DNA of 64,000 nucleotides from Loigolactobacillus jiayinensis (GCF_003946445.1 NZ_RHOF01000001.1:103676-167675); one strand, 5' to 3'; counted from the stretch's first letter, positions 33,156 to 42,477 are shown. Notes: generated by a model not told the origin, from the letters alone. Translations and numbers: made by a program.

Positions 33156-33845
33156 ATGGCTAAAAAGAGTAAAAAATACGCAGCAGCTTTAAAGCAGGTT
33201 GACGCTGACAAGAAATACAGTGTTAACGATGCAGTTGCTTTAGTTAAAAAAGTTGACTTCGCAAAATTCGACGCAACAGTTGAAGTTGCTTACAATTTGA
33301 GCGTTGACCCTAAACAAGCAGACCAACAGATCCGTGGGGCAGTTGTTTTGCCAAACGGTACTGGTAAAACACAAAAAGTGATTGTTTTTGCCCAAGGCCC
33401 ACAAGCCGAAGCGGCAAAAGCAGCAGGTGCTGACATTGTCGGTGCTGAAGACTTAGTTCAAAAGATCCAAGACGGCTGGTTGGATTTTGATGTTGCCGTT
33501 GCAACACCACCAATGATGGCTCAAGTAGGTCGTTTAGGCCGTGTCTTAGGTCCTAAAGGCTTAATGCCTAACCCTAAGACAGGTACAGTAACGATGGATG
33601 TTACTAAGGCTGTTAACGATATCAAAGCAGGTCAAGTAGCTTACCGTGTTGACAAGGCTGGTATTGTCCATGCCCCAATCGGTAAAGTATCATTTGATGA
33701 TGCTAAATTAGTTGAAAACTTCACGACAATGCAAGAAACAATTGCTAAAGCTCGTCCAGCTTCAACTAAAGGCACTTACATCAAGAGCTTAACGGTTACT
33801 TCAACCTTTGGCCCTGGTGTTAAGGTCGATATTGCTTCTTTCTAA
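33156..33845 (+). CDS. rplA: 50S ribosomal protein L1
   Basis: A 229-residue L1 with the hallmark [19 protein letters not shown] near residue 128 and the segment [20 protein letters not shown] near 35. It forms the L1 stalk and often represses its own operon by binding mRNA. The ATG at 33156 follows AAGGAGG. Separated from rplK by 88 bases that hold the second candidate L1 site. Confidence 0.96.
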   Translation: MAKKSKKYAAALKQVDADKKYSVNDAVALVKKVDFAKFDATVEVAYNLSVDPKQADQQIRGAVVLPNGTGKTQKVIVFAQGPQAEAAKAAGADIVGAEDLVQKIQDGWLDFDVAVATPPMMAQVGRLGRVLGPKGLMPNPKTGTVTMDVTKAVNDIKAGQVAYRVDKAGIVHAPIGKVSFDDAKLVENFTTMQETIAKARPASTKGTYIKSLTVTSTFGPGVKVDIASF

Positions 33846-33858
33846 GTTGCAAATAATA

Positions 33859-33893
33859 GGCACAGTTGGCGTTATGCTGGCTGTGCTTTTTTG
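33859..33893 (+). terminator. rplKA terminator
   Basis: GGCACAG and CTGTGCT arms with an inner GC-TTAT-GC segment and a following T-run. Confidence 0.8.
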
Positions 33894-33931
33894 ATTTCTG
33901 AAAATATCAAAGGGCTTTCATTCAAAAGCGC

Positions 33932-33960
33932 TTGACGGGTGCCCATATCCATGATATGCT
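33932..33960 (+). promoter_or_regulatory. rplJL promoter
   Basis: TTGACG (33932-33937), 17 bp, TATGCT (33955-33960), immediately upstream of the L10 leader. Confidence 0.75.
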
Positions 33961-33965
33961 GGTTC

Positions 33966-34107
33966 TCGGTTATATTTCTACCTAAGACTCAGGTGGCTTC
34001 AGCCTTAAACACTTAGTTTTTTTACTAAGTGGCCCGCCGAGGAGAAAGTTTGTACGGTTTACACAGACTCTCTGCGGCGTTGTGTCTTTGAACACAGCGT
34101 TTTTTTA
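33966..34107 (+). ncRNA. L10 leader with attenuator
   Basis: The leader carries the features of the L10(L12)4-binding RNA: a multi-helix region (ACTTAGTTTTTTTACTAAGT hairpin, GCCCGCCGAGGAGAAAG), then the terminator CGTTGTGT CTTTGA ACACAGCG plus seven T residues (34078-34107). When L10-L12 is in excess it binds the leader and favours termination before rplJ. Confidence 0.85.
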
Positions 34108-34166
34108 TTAGGAGAAATCACCAACAGAGCGTTCGCGCTTTGATTCTAACAGGAGGTGAGATTCTC

Positions 34167-34676
34167 GTGAGTGAAGCAGTTATTGCACAAAAAGCAAAAG
34201 TTGTTGATGGTGTCACTGAACAATTCAAGAATGCAGCATCAGCTGTCATTGTGGATTCTCGTGGCTTAACAGTTGCGCAAGATACAGAATTACGTAAGGA
34301 ATTACGTGAAGCTGGTGTTGAATTACACGTTATCAAAAACACGATTTTACGTCGTGCCGCTGATAAAGCTGGCTTTGAAGGGTTAGACGATACATTCGCT
34401 GGCCCAACAGCCGTTGCTTTTTCAAATGATGATGTCGTTGCACCTGCCCGTATTTTAGCGAAATTTGCTGAAACCGCAGATGCCCTTGAAATCAAGGGTG
34501 GCTTAATCGAAGGTAAAGTAGCTAGCTTAGACCAAATTATTGATCTATCCAAGTTACCAGACCGCGATGGTTTACTTTCAATGTTACTTTCTGTCTTACA
34601 AGCACCAGTACGCAATGTTGCGTATGCAGTTAAAGCTGTTGCTGATGCAAAGTCAGAAGCAGAACCTGAAGCATAA
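34167..34676 (+). CDS. rplJ: 50S ribosomal protein L10
   Basis: A 169-residue L10, base of the L7/L12 stalk: N-terminal rRNA-binding domain ([35 protein letters not shown]) and a C-terminal helix that binds L12 dimers. The GTG at 34167 lies after AGGAGGTGA; the open frame begins 27 bases earlier. Controlled by the L10 leader and followed 28 bases later by rplL. Confidence 0.96.
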   Translation: MSEAVIAQKAKVVDGVTEQFKNAASAVIVDSRGLTVAQDTELRKELREAGVELHVIKNTILRRAADKAGFEGLDDTFAGPTAVAFSNDDVVAPARILAKFAETADALEIKGGLIEGKVASLDQIIDLSKLPDRDGLLSMLLSVLQAPVRNVAYAVKAVADAKSEAEPEA

Positions 34677-34704
34677 TAATTACCTATTCTAGGAGGAACT
34701 TAAA

Positions 34705-35073
34705 ATGGCATTAGATAAAGATGCAATCATTGCACAATTAAAAGAAGCAACAATTCTTGAATTAAGCGACTTAGTTAAAGGAATCGAAGACGAATTTGGC
34801 GTAAGCGCTGCTGCTCCTGTAGCTGCTGCTGGTGCTGCTGGCGGCGACGCTGCAGCTGCTCAAACTGAGTTTGCCGTTGAATTAACTGGTGCTGGTTCAG
34901 CTAAAATCAAAGTTATCAAAGCAGTCCGTGAAATCACTGGCGCTGGTTTGAAAGACGCTAAAGACATGGTTGACGGTGCTCCTACTGTCATCAAAGAAGG
35001 CGTTTCTGAAGACGAAGCTAACGAACTTAAAGCTAAGCTTGAAGAAGCTGGCGCTGAAGTTACTGTTAAATAG
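34705..35073 (+). CDS. rplL: 50S ribosomal protein L7/L12
   Basis: A 122-residue L7/L12: N-terminal dimerisation helices ([20 protein letters not shown]), an Ala/Gly hinge (about 38-52) and the C-terminal factor-binding domain ([20 protein letters not shown]). It recruits GTPase factors to the ribosome. ATG after AGGAGG. Confidence 0.97.
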   Translation: MALDKDAIIAQLKEATILELSDLVKGIEDEFGVSAAAPVAAAGAAGGDAAAAQTEFAVELTGAGSAKIKVIKAVREITGAGLKDAKDMVDGAPTVIKEGVSEDEANELKAKLEEAGAEVTVK

Positions 35074-35089
35074 TCATTTAAACAATTTT

Positions 35090-35131
35090 AAAGGATTAAA
35101 CGCTGTTAAGTCAGTGTTTGATCCTTTTTTG
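35090..35131 (+). terminator. rplJL terminator
   Basis: AAAGGATTAAACGCTG pairs with CAGTGTTTGATCCTTT (one wobble and one mismatch) and is followed by a T-run. Confidence 0.82.
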
Positions 35132-35162
35132 TTTTACCCAAAAAACAGCGATTCAAATGATC

Positions 35163-35488
35163 TTACTCACTTGGCTTGTTGTTTTTGCTAAACAACGTTG
35201 GCTGACAGCTGGTTGTTTTCACTGGTTTGCTACAGAAAGTACGACTATCGCTGATTGAAATCAAGCTAGAACGACCTAAGTAATTGCCTTGAAGCACGTC
35301 AGCGTAATAATGGCTGCCAAAGCTTAAAGTGTTTTTTTCTCAAATCCTTCAATTGTAAAAAACTTATTGTGCAATGCCGCAAATTCGCGCCAGAAATGTA
35401 ATAGTGAGCTATTATCACCGGTACCAATATAACTATTGTGCCTGCAGTAATAAGCAGTAGTTGACAGTGCCAGTTTTCCGCGGTAACC
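35163..35488 (-). pseudogene. frameshifted, truncated gene remnant
   Basis: On the minus strand, the frame reading RGKLALSTTAYYCRHNSYIG and on to HFWREFAALHNKFFTIEGFEKK stops at the A-run corresponding to 35330-35336. In the next frame the protein continues SFGSHYYADVLQGNYLGRSS and ends KNNKPSE at a TAA (35163-35165). An eighth A would join the two halves. Upstream of 35488 the frame is closed, so the N-terminus is gone. I do not recognise the family. The remnant overlaps the promoter of the downstream T-box on the other strand. Confidence 0.6.
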
Positions 35489-35489
35489 T
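35461..35489 (+). promoter_or_regulatory. promoter of the T-box transcript
   Basis: TTGACA (35461-35466), 17 bp, TAACCT (35484-35489), about 15 bp before stem I of the T-box. Confidence 0.65.
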
Positions 35490-35499
35490 AGTAATTAAA

Positions 35500-35755
35500 T
35501 ATCGATTAGAAAAAGATGAGTAGATTGTGGCACCGCGCAGTGAGCTTCTGGTAAGTGCGAAGAAGCCGGTTAAAACAGTTGAAGATGGTCTTTAGTGAGA
35601 GATCAGCAGTGAGCTATAAGTAAACTGTTGACGGGTGACGTCTGTTATGACGTTGAGCTAAGTAAGCTCACTGAGGAAATATTTAATTATTTCGCAATTA
35701 AGGTGGTACCGCGATTCTGTCGCCCTTGACGTTTTAGTTGAGGGTGCTTTTTTTG
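35500..35755 (+). ncRNA. T-box riboswitch, probably tRNA-Met specific
   Basis: Stem I runs from AAAGA (35512-35516) to TCTTT (35589-35593), with AGTGAGCTTCTGGTAAGTGCGAAGAAGC at its top. The specifier loop reads GAAG-ATG-G (ATG at 35585-35587). A stem III hairpin TGAGCT/AGCTCA is at 35654-35670, the T-box AGGTGGTACCGCG at 35701-35713, and a competing terminator (CGCCCTTGAC...GTTGAGGGTG, T-run) at 35720-35754. UGGU in the bulge fits a discriminator A, as in tRNA-Met. Uncharged tRNA-Met would allow expression of the MetE-like gene. Confidence 0.85.
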
Positions 35756-35794
35756 ATTTTGAGAGTTTTAAAGGCGTTCTGATATTACAGTGTG

Positions 35795-35887
35795 ATCGTG
35801 GTGGTTTATTAGTCATTTTATTAATAAACCAGGTGCAAACCACCAGGCTAAAGTTGGCTAGGTGTAGCAATCTATTTTTCACCACGA
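35795..35887 (+). promoter_or_regulatory. mutually exclusive hairpins between T-box and gene
   Basis: One left arm (ATCGTGGTG-GTTTATTA, 35795-35811) can pair with three different downstream arms: TAATAAACC (35822-35830), AAACCACCA (35837-35845) and CACCACGAT (35879-35887). All three are perfect over nine bases. There is no T-run, so this is not a plain terminator. Confidence 0.5.
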
Positions 35888-35954
35888 TTGGCTCCAATTA
35901 GTGACATCGTTTGAATAGTAGGTATAGTTAGTAAATTTAGAGGAGGAATTTTTC

Positions 35955-37070
35955 ATGGCAACAGCACCATATCGTTTTGATCAAGTTGGTAGTTTATTAC
36001 GTACGGCACCACTTAAGCAGGCACATCAACAATTTAAGGCAGGGGCAATTGATGCTTCCGGCCTACAGGCAGTTCAGCAAGCTGAAATCAAAAAAATCGT
36101 TGCTAAACAAGTTGAATTAGGGTTACATGCAGTTACTGATGGTGAATTTAGTCGTTCGTGGTGGCATTTAGATTTCCTATGGGGCTTAACTGGCGTTGAT
36201 AAATACGATTATGAAAAAAGCTACAAATTCCATGGCAGTAAAACGCGGACTGATAATGTCACCTTGACCGGTAAGGTTGCTTACAACCCTGACCATCCTT
36301 TCTTCGCGGCTTTTAGTTACCTAAAGTCATTGGTACCAGACGGGGTAGTCGCTAAACAAACAATTCCGTCACCAAGTATGTTATTTCGCGATAACCGTAG
36401 CGATAATGCTGACCAATTCTATACTAACCATAAAGATTACTTAGATGATTTAGCTACGGCATACCATAAAACACTCCTGCGGTTTTACTCATTAGGTTGT
36501 CAGTATATCCAGTTGGATGACACGACTTGGGCCTTTTTAATTGATCGGTTAAATGCAACTAAGACTGATCCTGCAGCACATAAGCAATACCAACAAATGG
36601 CTGAGGACACAGTTTATGTTATTAATAAATTATTGGCCGACCTGCCAACTGATTTAACCGTTACAACACATATTTGTCGTGGTAACTTCCGTTCGACGTT
36701 CTTATTCTCCGGCGGTTATGATGTGGTTGCCGATTATTTAGGCGAGCTGAAGTACAACGGGTTATTCTTAGAATATGATAGTGATCGTGCAGGTGATTTT
36801 GCACCATTAACAAAAATTTGGAATAATGATCCTAAAAAACGAATTGTGCTCGGTTTAGTGACCTCTAAATTCCCTGAATTAGAGGATCAAGCTACTTTGA
36901 TCAAACGGATCCATGAAGCAGCTGAACAAGTGCCATTAGCCAATCTTGCTTTATCAACGCAATGCGGTTTTGCGTCCACCGAGGAAGGCAATCAGCTGAC
37001 GGCTGACCAACAATGGGCTAAGCTACAATTAGTGATCACGACTGCCAAGCAAGTTTGGCCTGAAGCTTAG
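35955..37070 (+). CDS. MetE C-terminal-domain-like methyltransferase (YxjG/YxjH type)
   Basis: A 371-residue protein of the cobalamin-independent methionine synthase catalytic-domain family: RFDQVGSLLR at the N-terminus, VTDGEFSRSWWHLDFLWGL, the zinc ligands in TTHICRGNF and STQCGFAST, and LEYDSDRAGDF. It probably methylates homocysteine, or a related thiol, to methionine without the MetE N-terminal domain. Control by a Met-type T-box fits that role. ATG after GAGGAGG. No other methionine genes are adjacent. Confidence 0.85.
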   Translation: MATAPYRFDQVGSLLRTAPLKQAHQQFKAGAIDASGLQAVQQAEIKKIVAKQVELGLHAVTDGEFSRSWWHLDFLWGLTGVDKYDYEKSYKFHGSKTRTDNVTLTGKVAYNPDHPFFAAFSYLKSLVPDGVVAKQTIPSPSMLFRDNRSDNADQFYTNHKDYLDDLATAYHKTLLRFYSLGCQYIQLDDTTWAFLIDRLNATKTDPAAHKQYQQMAEDTVYVINKLLADLPTDLTVTTHICRGNFRSTFLFSGGYDVVADYLGELKYNGLFLEYDSDRAGDFAPLTKIWNNDPKKRIVLGLVTSKFPELEDQATLIKRIHEAAEQVPLANLALSTQCGFASTEEGNQLTADQQWAKLQLVITTAKQVWPEA

Positions 37071-37106
37071 GTAGAAAGACCGACAAGCCAACAGCTAAAT
37101 TTTGAA

Positions 37107-37155
37107 GTGCCCTATAATTATTAGACCGTTAAGTCTAATGATTGTAGGGCTTTTG
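37107..37155 (+). terminator. terminator of the MetE-like gene
   Basis: GCCCTATAAT-ATTAGAC pairs with GTCTAAT-ATTGTAGGGC around CGTTAA, followed by TTTT. Confidence 0.78.
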
Positions 37156-37318
37156 TATTATCTATTGGTGTTAGTCGTTTCGAACTTACTTTAATTAATC
37201 TGGTGTAAAATGGCGCATAGCCCTTGTTCAATTGAAAATAGGACTAAGCGGCGTAAATAAAATAACTTGCTTGTTTTAGCGTAATTTATAGATAAAGGAT
37301 GAATTGAGGTAATCCATT

Positions 37319-38419
37319 ATGTTAACAGCGCAAACGCCAGAAGCAAGCTATTTTAACTGTTTAGACTATTCACGGACACAACTAAAAAGGTTTAAGGGGC
37401 AATCCTTTTATTGTCCAGCCTGTCATGACCGGTTACGACTTAAAATTGGTGCAACTGTTCAGCCGCATTTTGCGCATTTACCTGGTGCAACATGTCATGT
37501 AGCGGCGGAAGGGGAAACGGCCGAGCATTTAGCTGGTAAGGCGCTATTAGGCAAGTTGTTTCGCCGCTGGCAAATTAACTTTGCATATGAAGTTTATTTA
37601 GCATCGATCCAGCAACGACCTGATTTATTGATCAGTAAAGGCGCACAACGGATTGCAATCGAGTTTCAGTGTAGTCCGATTTCACTCGCACGTTTGCGAG
37701 CGCGTACTGAAGGTTACCGGCGCATTGGTTATCGGGTGGTTTGGATCCTGGGGCAACGGTATCAGCGCCAACAATGGCCGGCAAGTAATCATGCTTTTTT
37801 ACAGTATTCTGTAACGCGGGGCTGGTATCAGTGGCAATTAGCAGTTAATAGCGGGCAACTCTGGTTATTACATCATATTGCGCATCATGGCTACCCGCAA
37901 CAGGTTAGTTATCAACGCTGTTTAGTGACACAAAAGCACTTGGTACCAAGTACGCATATGCGCTTGACAACAACGGTATTGTTAAAAGAAAATCAGCGCT
38001 TGAACTGGCAACTAGGTCAAGCGGCGCCGGAACTGCGGCCACTGCAACAAGCTTGTTATTTAGCTGGGCATCATTTAGCTGGCGCGCCGCTTTGTTGTCA
38101 CCAAACCTGTATGCCGCCACTTAATCGGCAAGCGACCCTATTGTTGGCAGTGCGCTTATTGCTTTTTTGTGAACAACAGGGACAGGTGACAGTGACGCAG
38201 TTGCAACATTTTTGTTGGGAGAATAGGTTAGCCTTTTATCCATTACCACTAGTAGATGAACATTTTTGGTATGTTCAGTGGTGTGGCGTGCTTTTAAAGC
38301 AGTGGCAGCGTCAAAATATTGTCGTCCGGCAGGGACAAGTTTGGTTTTATTTAGGCGCATGCTGGTACGTTGATTATTATAGTAAAAAAAATAGGATACA
38401 AGCCGGTAGCCTAAAATGA
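37319..38419 (+). CDS. coiA: competence protein CoiA-like nuclease
   Basis: A 366-residue CoiA-family protein: N-terminal zinc-finger-like FYCPACHDRL and HFAHLPG, EGETAEHLAGKALL, then the nuclease-like motif RPDLLISKGAQRIAIEFQCSP (restriction-endonuclease fold D...ExQ). The C-terminal half is poorly conserved and Gln/His-rich. CoiA is expressed during competence and promotes recombination of incoming DNA. No other competence genes are nearby, although pepF often follows coiA in this group; here oppA follows. Confidence 0.8.
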   Translation: MLTAQTPEASYFNCLDYSRTQLKRFKGQSFYCPACHDRLRLKIGATVQPHFAHLPGATCHVAAEGETAEHLAGKALLGKLFRRWQINFAYEVYLASIQQRPDLLISKGAQRIAIEFQCSPISLARLRARTEGYRRIGYRVVWILGQRYQRQQWPASNHAFLQYSVTRGWYQWQLAVNSGQLWLLHHIAHHGYPQQVSYQRCLVTQKHLVPSTHMRLTTTVLLKENQRLNWQLGQAAPELRPLQQACYLAGHHLAGAPLCCHQTCMPPLNRQATLLLAVRLLLFCEQQGQVTVTQLQHFCWENRLAFYPLPLVDEHFWYVQWCGVLLKQWQRQNIVVRQGQVWFYLGACWYVDYYSKKNRIQAGSLK

Positions 38420-38631
38420 GTAAATCAATGAGACAATACTCATTTAAATGACGCATCTATATTAATTATGTGAACTTTTTAAGCTTTTTTTTCATTTAAT
38501 AGCAGTTAAAATCTATACCGAAAGGGTTTTACTTACCTAAACCACAGCATAATTTAATTAAAATTTAATATAAAGCCCTGTTTTTGACGAAAATGAGAAT
38601 TTAATATTTACTTTAATTGATTTCTAATATA

Positions 38632-38668
38632 AACTTGTCAACAAGTTAAAAAGCAGGAATGCTTTTTC
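38632..38668 (+). promoter_or_regulatory. palindrome and hairpin in the oppA leader
   Basis: AACTTGT CA ACAAGTT (38632-38647) is a perfect palindrome, followed at once by AAAAAGCA GGAA TGCTTTTT (38648-38667), a small terminator-like hairpin. Both lie 35-75 bp before oppA and may form its operator and attenuator. TTGACG at 38584 is a candidate -35. Confidence 0.45.
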
Positions 38669-38704
38669 AGTGAGATGCACAATAACTGATCAAGGTGGGG
38701 ATTT

Positions 38705-40357
38705 ATGATGTGGAAGCAAGCAAAAAAGATCGGCTTAGTTGCGGCAGCTAGTCTAATGGTTGTGCCATTAGTAGGTAATGCAGGTACAGCTAAGGCGGCA
38801 ACGTTAGCTAAGGATCAGACGTTTAAGATGATGGTACCGTCAGAATTAACCACAATGGATAATTCAAAAATGACCGATATCTATGCGGCAACGGTTATGA
38901 ACAATACAAACGAGGGATTGTATCGTTTAACCAGTAAGAACAAAGCCGTACCAGCGTTGGCCACTTCAGTTGTTAAATCAACCAACAACGGTCTAGAATA
39001 CACGTTCCATTTACGGCACTCTAAATGGAGTAACGGTGACCCCGTCACTGCGAAAGATTTCGTTTATTCGTGGCAACGAACCGTTACACCTAAGACTGCT
39101 TCACAGTATGCGTTCTTGTTCGAGGGGATCAAGAACGCAACGGCAATCGCTGATGGTAAGAAACAGCCTAGCACATTAGGGGTCAAGGCTGTTGATGACT
39201 ATACATTGCAAGTTACTATGGAAAAGCCAGTTCCTTATTTTGATTTGTTAATGGCGAACCCAACCTTCTTCCCGCAAAGTAAGAAAGTAGTTGAGAAATA
39301 TGGTTCTAAATATGGGACAACAGCTACTAAACAGGTTTATAACGGGCCATTTAAGTTAACTAAATGGAATGGGACTAGTTTGAAGTGGACCTTGGTCAAG
39401 AACAAGGATTATTGGGATAAGAGCAAGGTCAAGTTGAATACGATCCAATACCAAGCAGTTAAGGATCCTTCAACTGCCTTGAATTTGTACCAAAGTAAAG
39501 ATCTTGACGATGTCACCTTATCTAGCGAAATGGCTAAACAATCAGCTAACAATAAGGATAAAGTAATCCGCAAGATGGCTTCAACTTTCTATCTGGAGTA
39601 TAACCAGAAGAAAATTCCTGCCTTCAAGAACAAGAAGATTCGTGAAGCTATTTCTTTGACGATTGATCGGCAGAAATTAGCCAAGAATGTCTTGTCTGAT
39701 GGTTCAACAGCGGCTAAAGGCTATGTTCCAGAAGGACTAGCTAACGATCCGAAGAATGGTAAAGATTTCTCAACTGAAGCACAAGGCGCTGCTGAAAAAA
39801 CGGCCGTCGATTATAACTTGAAGAAAGCTAAGAAGTTATGGGCTGAAGGTAAGAAAGAAGTCGGCATCAAAAAACTTAATGTTGAGTTAATGGGCGACGA
39901 TACTGACGGTTCTAAAAAGATCCTGGAGTACATGCAAAACGGGATGGAAAAATTACCTGGTTTGAAAGTGACTAATCAAAATTTACCATTTAAGACACGC
40001 TTGTCACGTTCGGTAGATGGTAAATTCGATATGGTCATGACCGCATGGAATGGTGATTTTGGTGATCCAATTACTTTCATGGACTTATTAACTAGCACAA
40101 ACTCTTATAATAATGGGAAATGGAGTAATGCTAGTTACGATAAGAACGTTTCAGCTTCTAAGAATGAAAATGCTGCTAACCCAGATGCACGTTGGCAGAA
40201 CTTGCTTGACGCTGAAAACACATTGATGACTGATGAAGGGGTAGCACCAATTTATCAGAAGAACGAATTCCATTTAGTTAACCCTAAAGTTAAAGGTATC
40301 GTTTATCATCAAACTGGTTCAAGCTATGATTACAAGACCGCTTATATTGCAAAATAA
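38705..40357 (+). CDS. oppA: oligopeptide ABC transporter substrate-binding protein
   Basis: A 550-residue family 5 extracellular solute-binding protein: LTTMDNSKMTDIYAATVMNN, NEGLYRLTSKNKAVPALA and FHLRHSKWSNGDPVTAKDFVYSWQRTV are family hallmarks. The signal peptide ends GTAKAA with an AxA cleavage site. Unlike most Gram-positive OppA proteins there is no lipobox cysteine, so membrane anchoring must differ. Two ATG codons (38705, 38708) follow AAGGTGGGG. First gene of oppABCDF. Confidence 0.9.
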   Translation: MMWKQAKKIGLVAAASLMVVPLVGNAGTAKAATLAKDQTFKMMVPSELTTMDNSKMTDIYAATVMNNTNEGLYRLTSKNKAVPALATSVVKSTNNGLEYTFHLRHSKWSNGDPVTAKDFVYSWQRTVTPKTASQYAFLFEGIKNATAIADGKKQPSTLGVKAVDDYTLQVTMEKPVPYFDLLMANPTFFPQSKKVVEKYGSKYGTTATKQVYNGPFKLTKWNGTSLKWTLVKNKDYWDKSKVKLNTIQYQAVKDPSTALNLYQSKDLDDVTLSSEMAKQSANNKDKVIRKMASTFYLEYNQKKIPAFKNKKIREAISLTIDRQKLAKNVLSDGSTAAKGYVPEGLANDPKNGKDFSTEAQGAAEKTAVDYNLKKAKKLWAEGKKEVGIKKLNVELMGDDTDGSKKILEYMQNGMEKLPGLKVTNQNLPFKTRLSRSVDGKFDMVMTAWNGDFGDPITFMDLLTSTNSYNNGKWSNASYDKNVSASKNENAANPDARWQNLLDAENTLMTDEGVAPIYQKNEFHLVNPKVKGIVYHQTGSSYDYKTAYIAK

Positions 40358-40367
40358 GTGATCAGCT

Positions 40368-40432
40368 AAACAAGTGAGGTTAGGTTAAGGTTAGGGGGAA
40401 AACAACTAATCGGGCTGACCTTACTTGTTTTT
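40368..40432 (+). terminator. intercistronic terminator between oppA and oppB
   Basis: AAACAAGTGAGGT pairs with ACCTTACTTGTTT (one G-T), with a long loop and a T-run. Partial read-through would keep the binding protein in excess over the permease genes. Confidence 0.7.
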
Positions 40433-40519
40433 TAGTCTAATTGTAGGTAAAAACAAGACAGCATTAATTTTTCAACACGATCTAAGTCACTAAAACTATT
40501 GAATAGAGGAGCATTGCCC

Positions 40520-41455
40520 ATGCGTAAGTATATTTTGAAGCGGGTGCTGTACATGATCTTGACCTTGTTCTTGATTGCGACCATTACCTTCTTCCTGATG
40601 AAACTTTTGCCTGGTACCCCATATCAAAACCAGGACAAAATGAGTGCATCACAGATTCACATGATGAATGAACAGTATGGTTTGAATAAGCCAGTATGGC
40701 AACAATATCTGATCTATATTTTTGGCATGGTTCACGGTGATCTGGGGATCTCATTCCAATTCTCCAGTCAGCCGGTATCATACTTGATTGCTACTAGAAT
40801 TGGGCCATCCCTGCAATTAGGGATTCAAGCAATGATTGTCGGCTCAGTCCTTGGCATTTTATTAGGTGCGTTCGCTGCGATTCGTAAGAACACCTGGGCC
40901 GATACGCTGGCCACGTTACTAGCAATTTTAGGAATGTCGATTCCTAATTTTGTTTTCGCCGTTTTATTACAGTATATTCTGGGCTTCAAATTGAAATTAT
41001 TTCCGATTGCGCTGTGGGACAACTTTAGTTCCAGTATCTTGCCGACAATTGCCTTGGCAATGATGCCATTGGCTGAAACTGCACGCTTCATGCGTACAGA
41101 AATGATTGACGTCTTGAGTAGTGATTATATTATGTTGGCACGGGCTAAAGGTTTGACGCAAGCTGGTGTCGTTTGGCATCATGCGTTGCGCAATAGCTTG
41201 ATTCCTGTCATAACACTAGCAGGGCCGCTAGCAGTTAATTTGATGACTGGTTCAATGGTTGTTGAAAATATTTTCTCTATTCCTGGGATCGGGGAACAAT
41301 TCGTTAAGTCAATTACGACTAACGATTACCCCACGATCATGGGCGTGACGATGGTTTATTCCTTCATGTTAGTTATTGTTATTTTGGTTGTAGATATTCT
41401 ATATGGAATTATCGATCCGCGGATCAGACTTAGTGGAAGCGAGGTTAGTGCCTAA
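40520..41455 (+). CDS. oppB: oligopeptide ABC transporter permease OppB
   Basis: A 311-residue permease with six membrane helices, GLNKPVWQQYLIYIFGMVHGDLG in the first extracellular region, and the EAA loop (MLARAKGLTQAGVVWHHALRNSLIPV). The ATG at 40520 follows GAGGAG; an upstream TTG at 40499 is in frame but lacks a site. Stop and start of oppC overlap (TAATG). Confidence 0.92.
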   Translation: MRKYILKRVLYMILTLFLIATITFFLMKLLPGTPYQNQDKMSASQIHMMNEQYGLNKPVWQQYLIYIFGMVHGDLGISFQFSSQPVSYLIATRIGPSLQLGIQAMIVGSVLGILLGAFAAIRKNTWADTLATLLAILGMSIPNFVFAVLLQYILGFKLKLFPIALWDNFSSSILPTIALAMMPLAETARFMRTEMIDVLSSDYIMLARAKGLTQAGVVWHHALRNSLIPVITLAGPLAVNLMTGSMVVENIFSIPGIGEQFVKSITTNDYPTIMGVTMVYSFMLVIVILVVDILYGIIDPRIRLSGSEVSA

Positions 41456-42477
41456 TGGCTGATGAAAAAATGAATTTACCTAAAGATGCTTTTGAACCTT
41501 TAAAAGCAGGGGAACAGTTAAATAATGAACGCATCGCCGCCCCGTCACTAACTTTCTTGCAGGATGCTTGGCGGCGATTGAAGAAGAATAAGGCAGCTGT
41601 GATTTCTCTGTGGGTGTTGATCGTGATTATCGTGCTGGCAGTGGGTTCTATTTGGTTCTCACCGCGCAATCCTAATGCACAAAATGCGACGTACGCTAAT
41701 TTACCGCCTAAAATTGGTCATGGTTTTTGGGGCTTTAGTGGTAAGGCCAATGTTGCTGGCGCCGTGGTTGATGCGTACAAGCAAGCTGGCGTGCCTAAGG
41801 GAACTTATTATATTTTAGGAACGGACTATCTAGGCCGTGACTTATTATCACGGATCTTGTTTGGGACGCGAATTTCATTATTGGTTGCTTTTGTGGCGAC
41901 ATTCTTTGATCTTGTAATTGGTGTTGCCTATGGGATGTTCTCAGGTTGGTATGGTGGCCGCGTGGATAATATTATGCAACGGATACTAGAAGTTATCTCT
42001 TCCGTACCTAATTTAGTTGTTGTTATCTTGATGATCGTCGTCTTCAAGCCAGGTATTTTTTCGATCAGTATGGCGATTGCAATTACTGGCTGGATCACGA
42101 TGGCCCGGTTGGTGCGGGCACAAACGCTGAAAATGAAGGATCAGGAATTTATTTTAGCAGCGCGGACATTAGGCGAATCCACTAGAAAAATTGCCTTGAA
42201 ACATTTGTTGCCGAACTTGTCCAGCACGATCATTATTCAATTAATGTTTACAATTCCTACAGCGATATTCTTTGAAGCTTTCTTGAGTTTTATCGGCATC
42301 GGGATCTCAGCACCAAATGCTTCGTTAGGGACGCTGTTGAATGATGGCTATAAAACGTTCCGCTTCCTACCTTATCAAATGTGGTATCCGGCGGCCGTTT
42401 TATCGATTATTATGATTGCCTTTAACTTATTAGCCGATGGATTACGTGATGCGTTTGATCCACGGACAAGGGGGTAA
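41455..42477 (+). CDS. oppC: oligopeptide ABC transporter permease OppC
   Basis: A 340-residue permease: cytoplasmic N-terminus, first helix (AAVISLWVLIVIIVLAVGSIWF), the TDYLGRDLLSRILFGTRISL motif of OppC, and EAA loop (LAARTLGESTRKIALKHLLPN). It pairs with OppB to form the channel. Overlaps oppB by one base. Confidence 0.92.
   Translation: MADEKMNLPKDAFEPLKAGEQLNNERIAAPSLTFLQDAWRRLKKNKAAVISLWVLIVIIVLAVGSIWFSPRNPNAQNATYANLPPKIGHGFWGFSGKANVAGAVVDAYKQAGVPKGTYYILGTDYLGRDLLSRILFGTRISLLVAFVATFFDLVIGVAYGMFSGWYGGRVDNIMQRILEVISSVPNLVVVILMIVVFKPGIFSISMAIAITGWITMARLVRAQTLKMKDQEFILAARTLGESTRKIALKHLLPNLSSTIIIQLMFTIPTAIFFEAFLSFIGIGISAPNASLGTLLNDGYKTFRFLPYQMWYPAAVLSIIMIAFNLLADGLRDAFDPRTRG

Noticed and set aside
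35528..35537. TGGCACCGCG as a second T-box antiterminator
   Set aside because: It lies within the ascending strand of stem I and has no following terminator; the true T-box sequence is at 35701-35713.
35658..35897. 79-codon minus-strand frame over the T-box
   Set aside because: It is the complement of the structured leader (T-box, terminator, hairpins) and has no independent support.
38414..38447. AAATGAGTA/TACTCATTT hairpin as coiA terminator
   Set aside because: The arms pair, but there is no T-run after the stem, so intrinsic termination is not supported.
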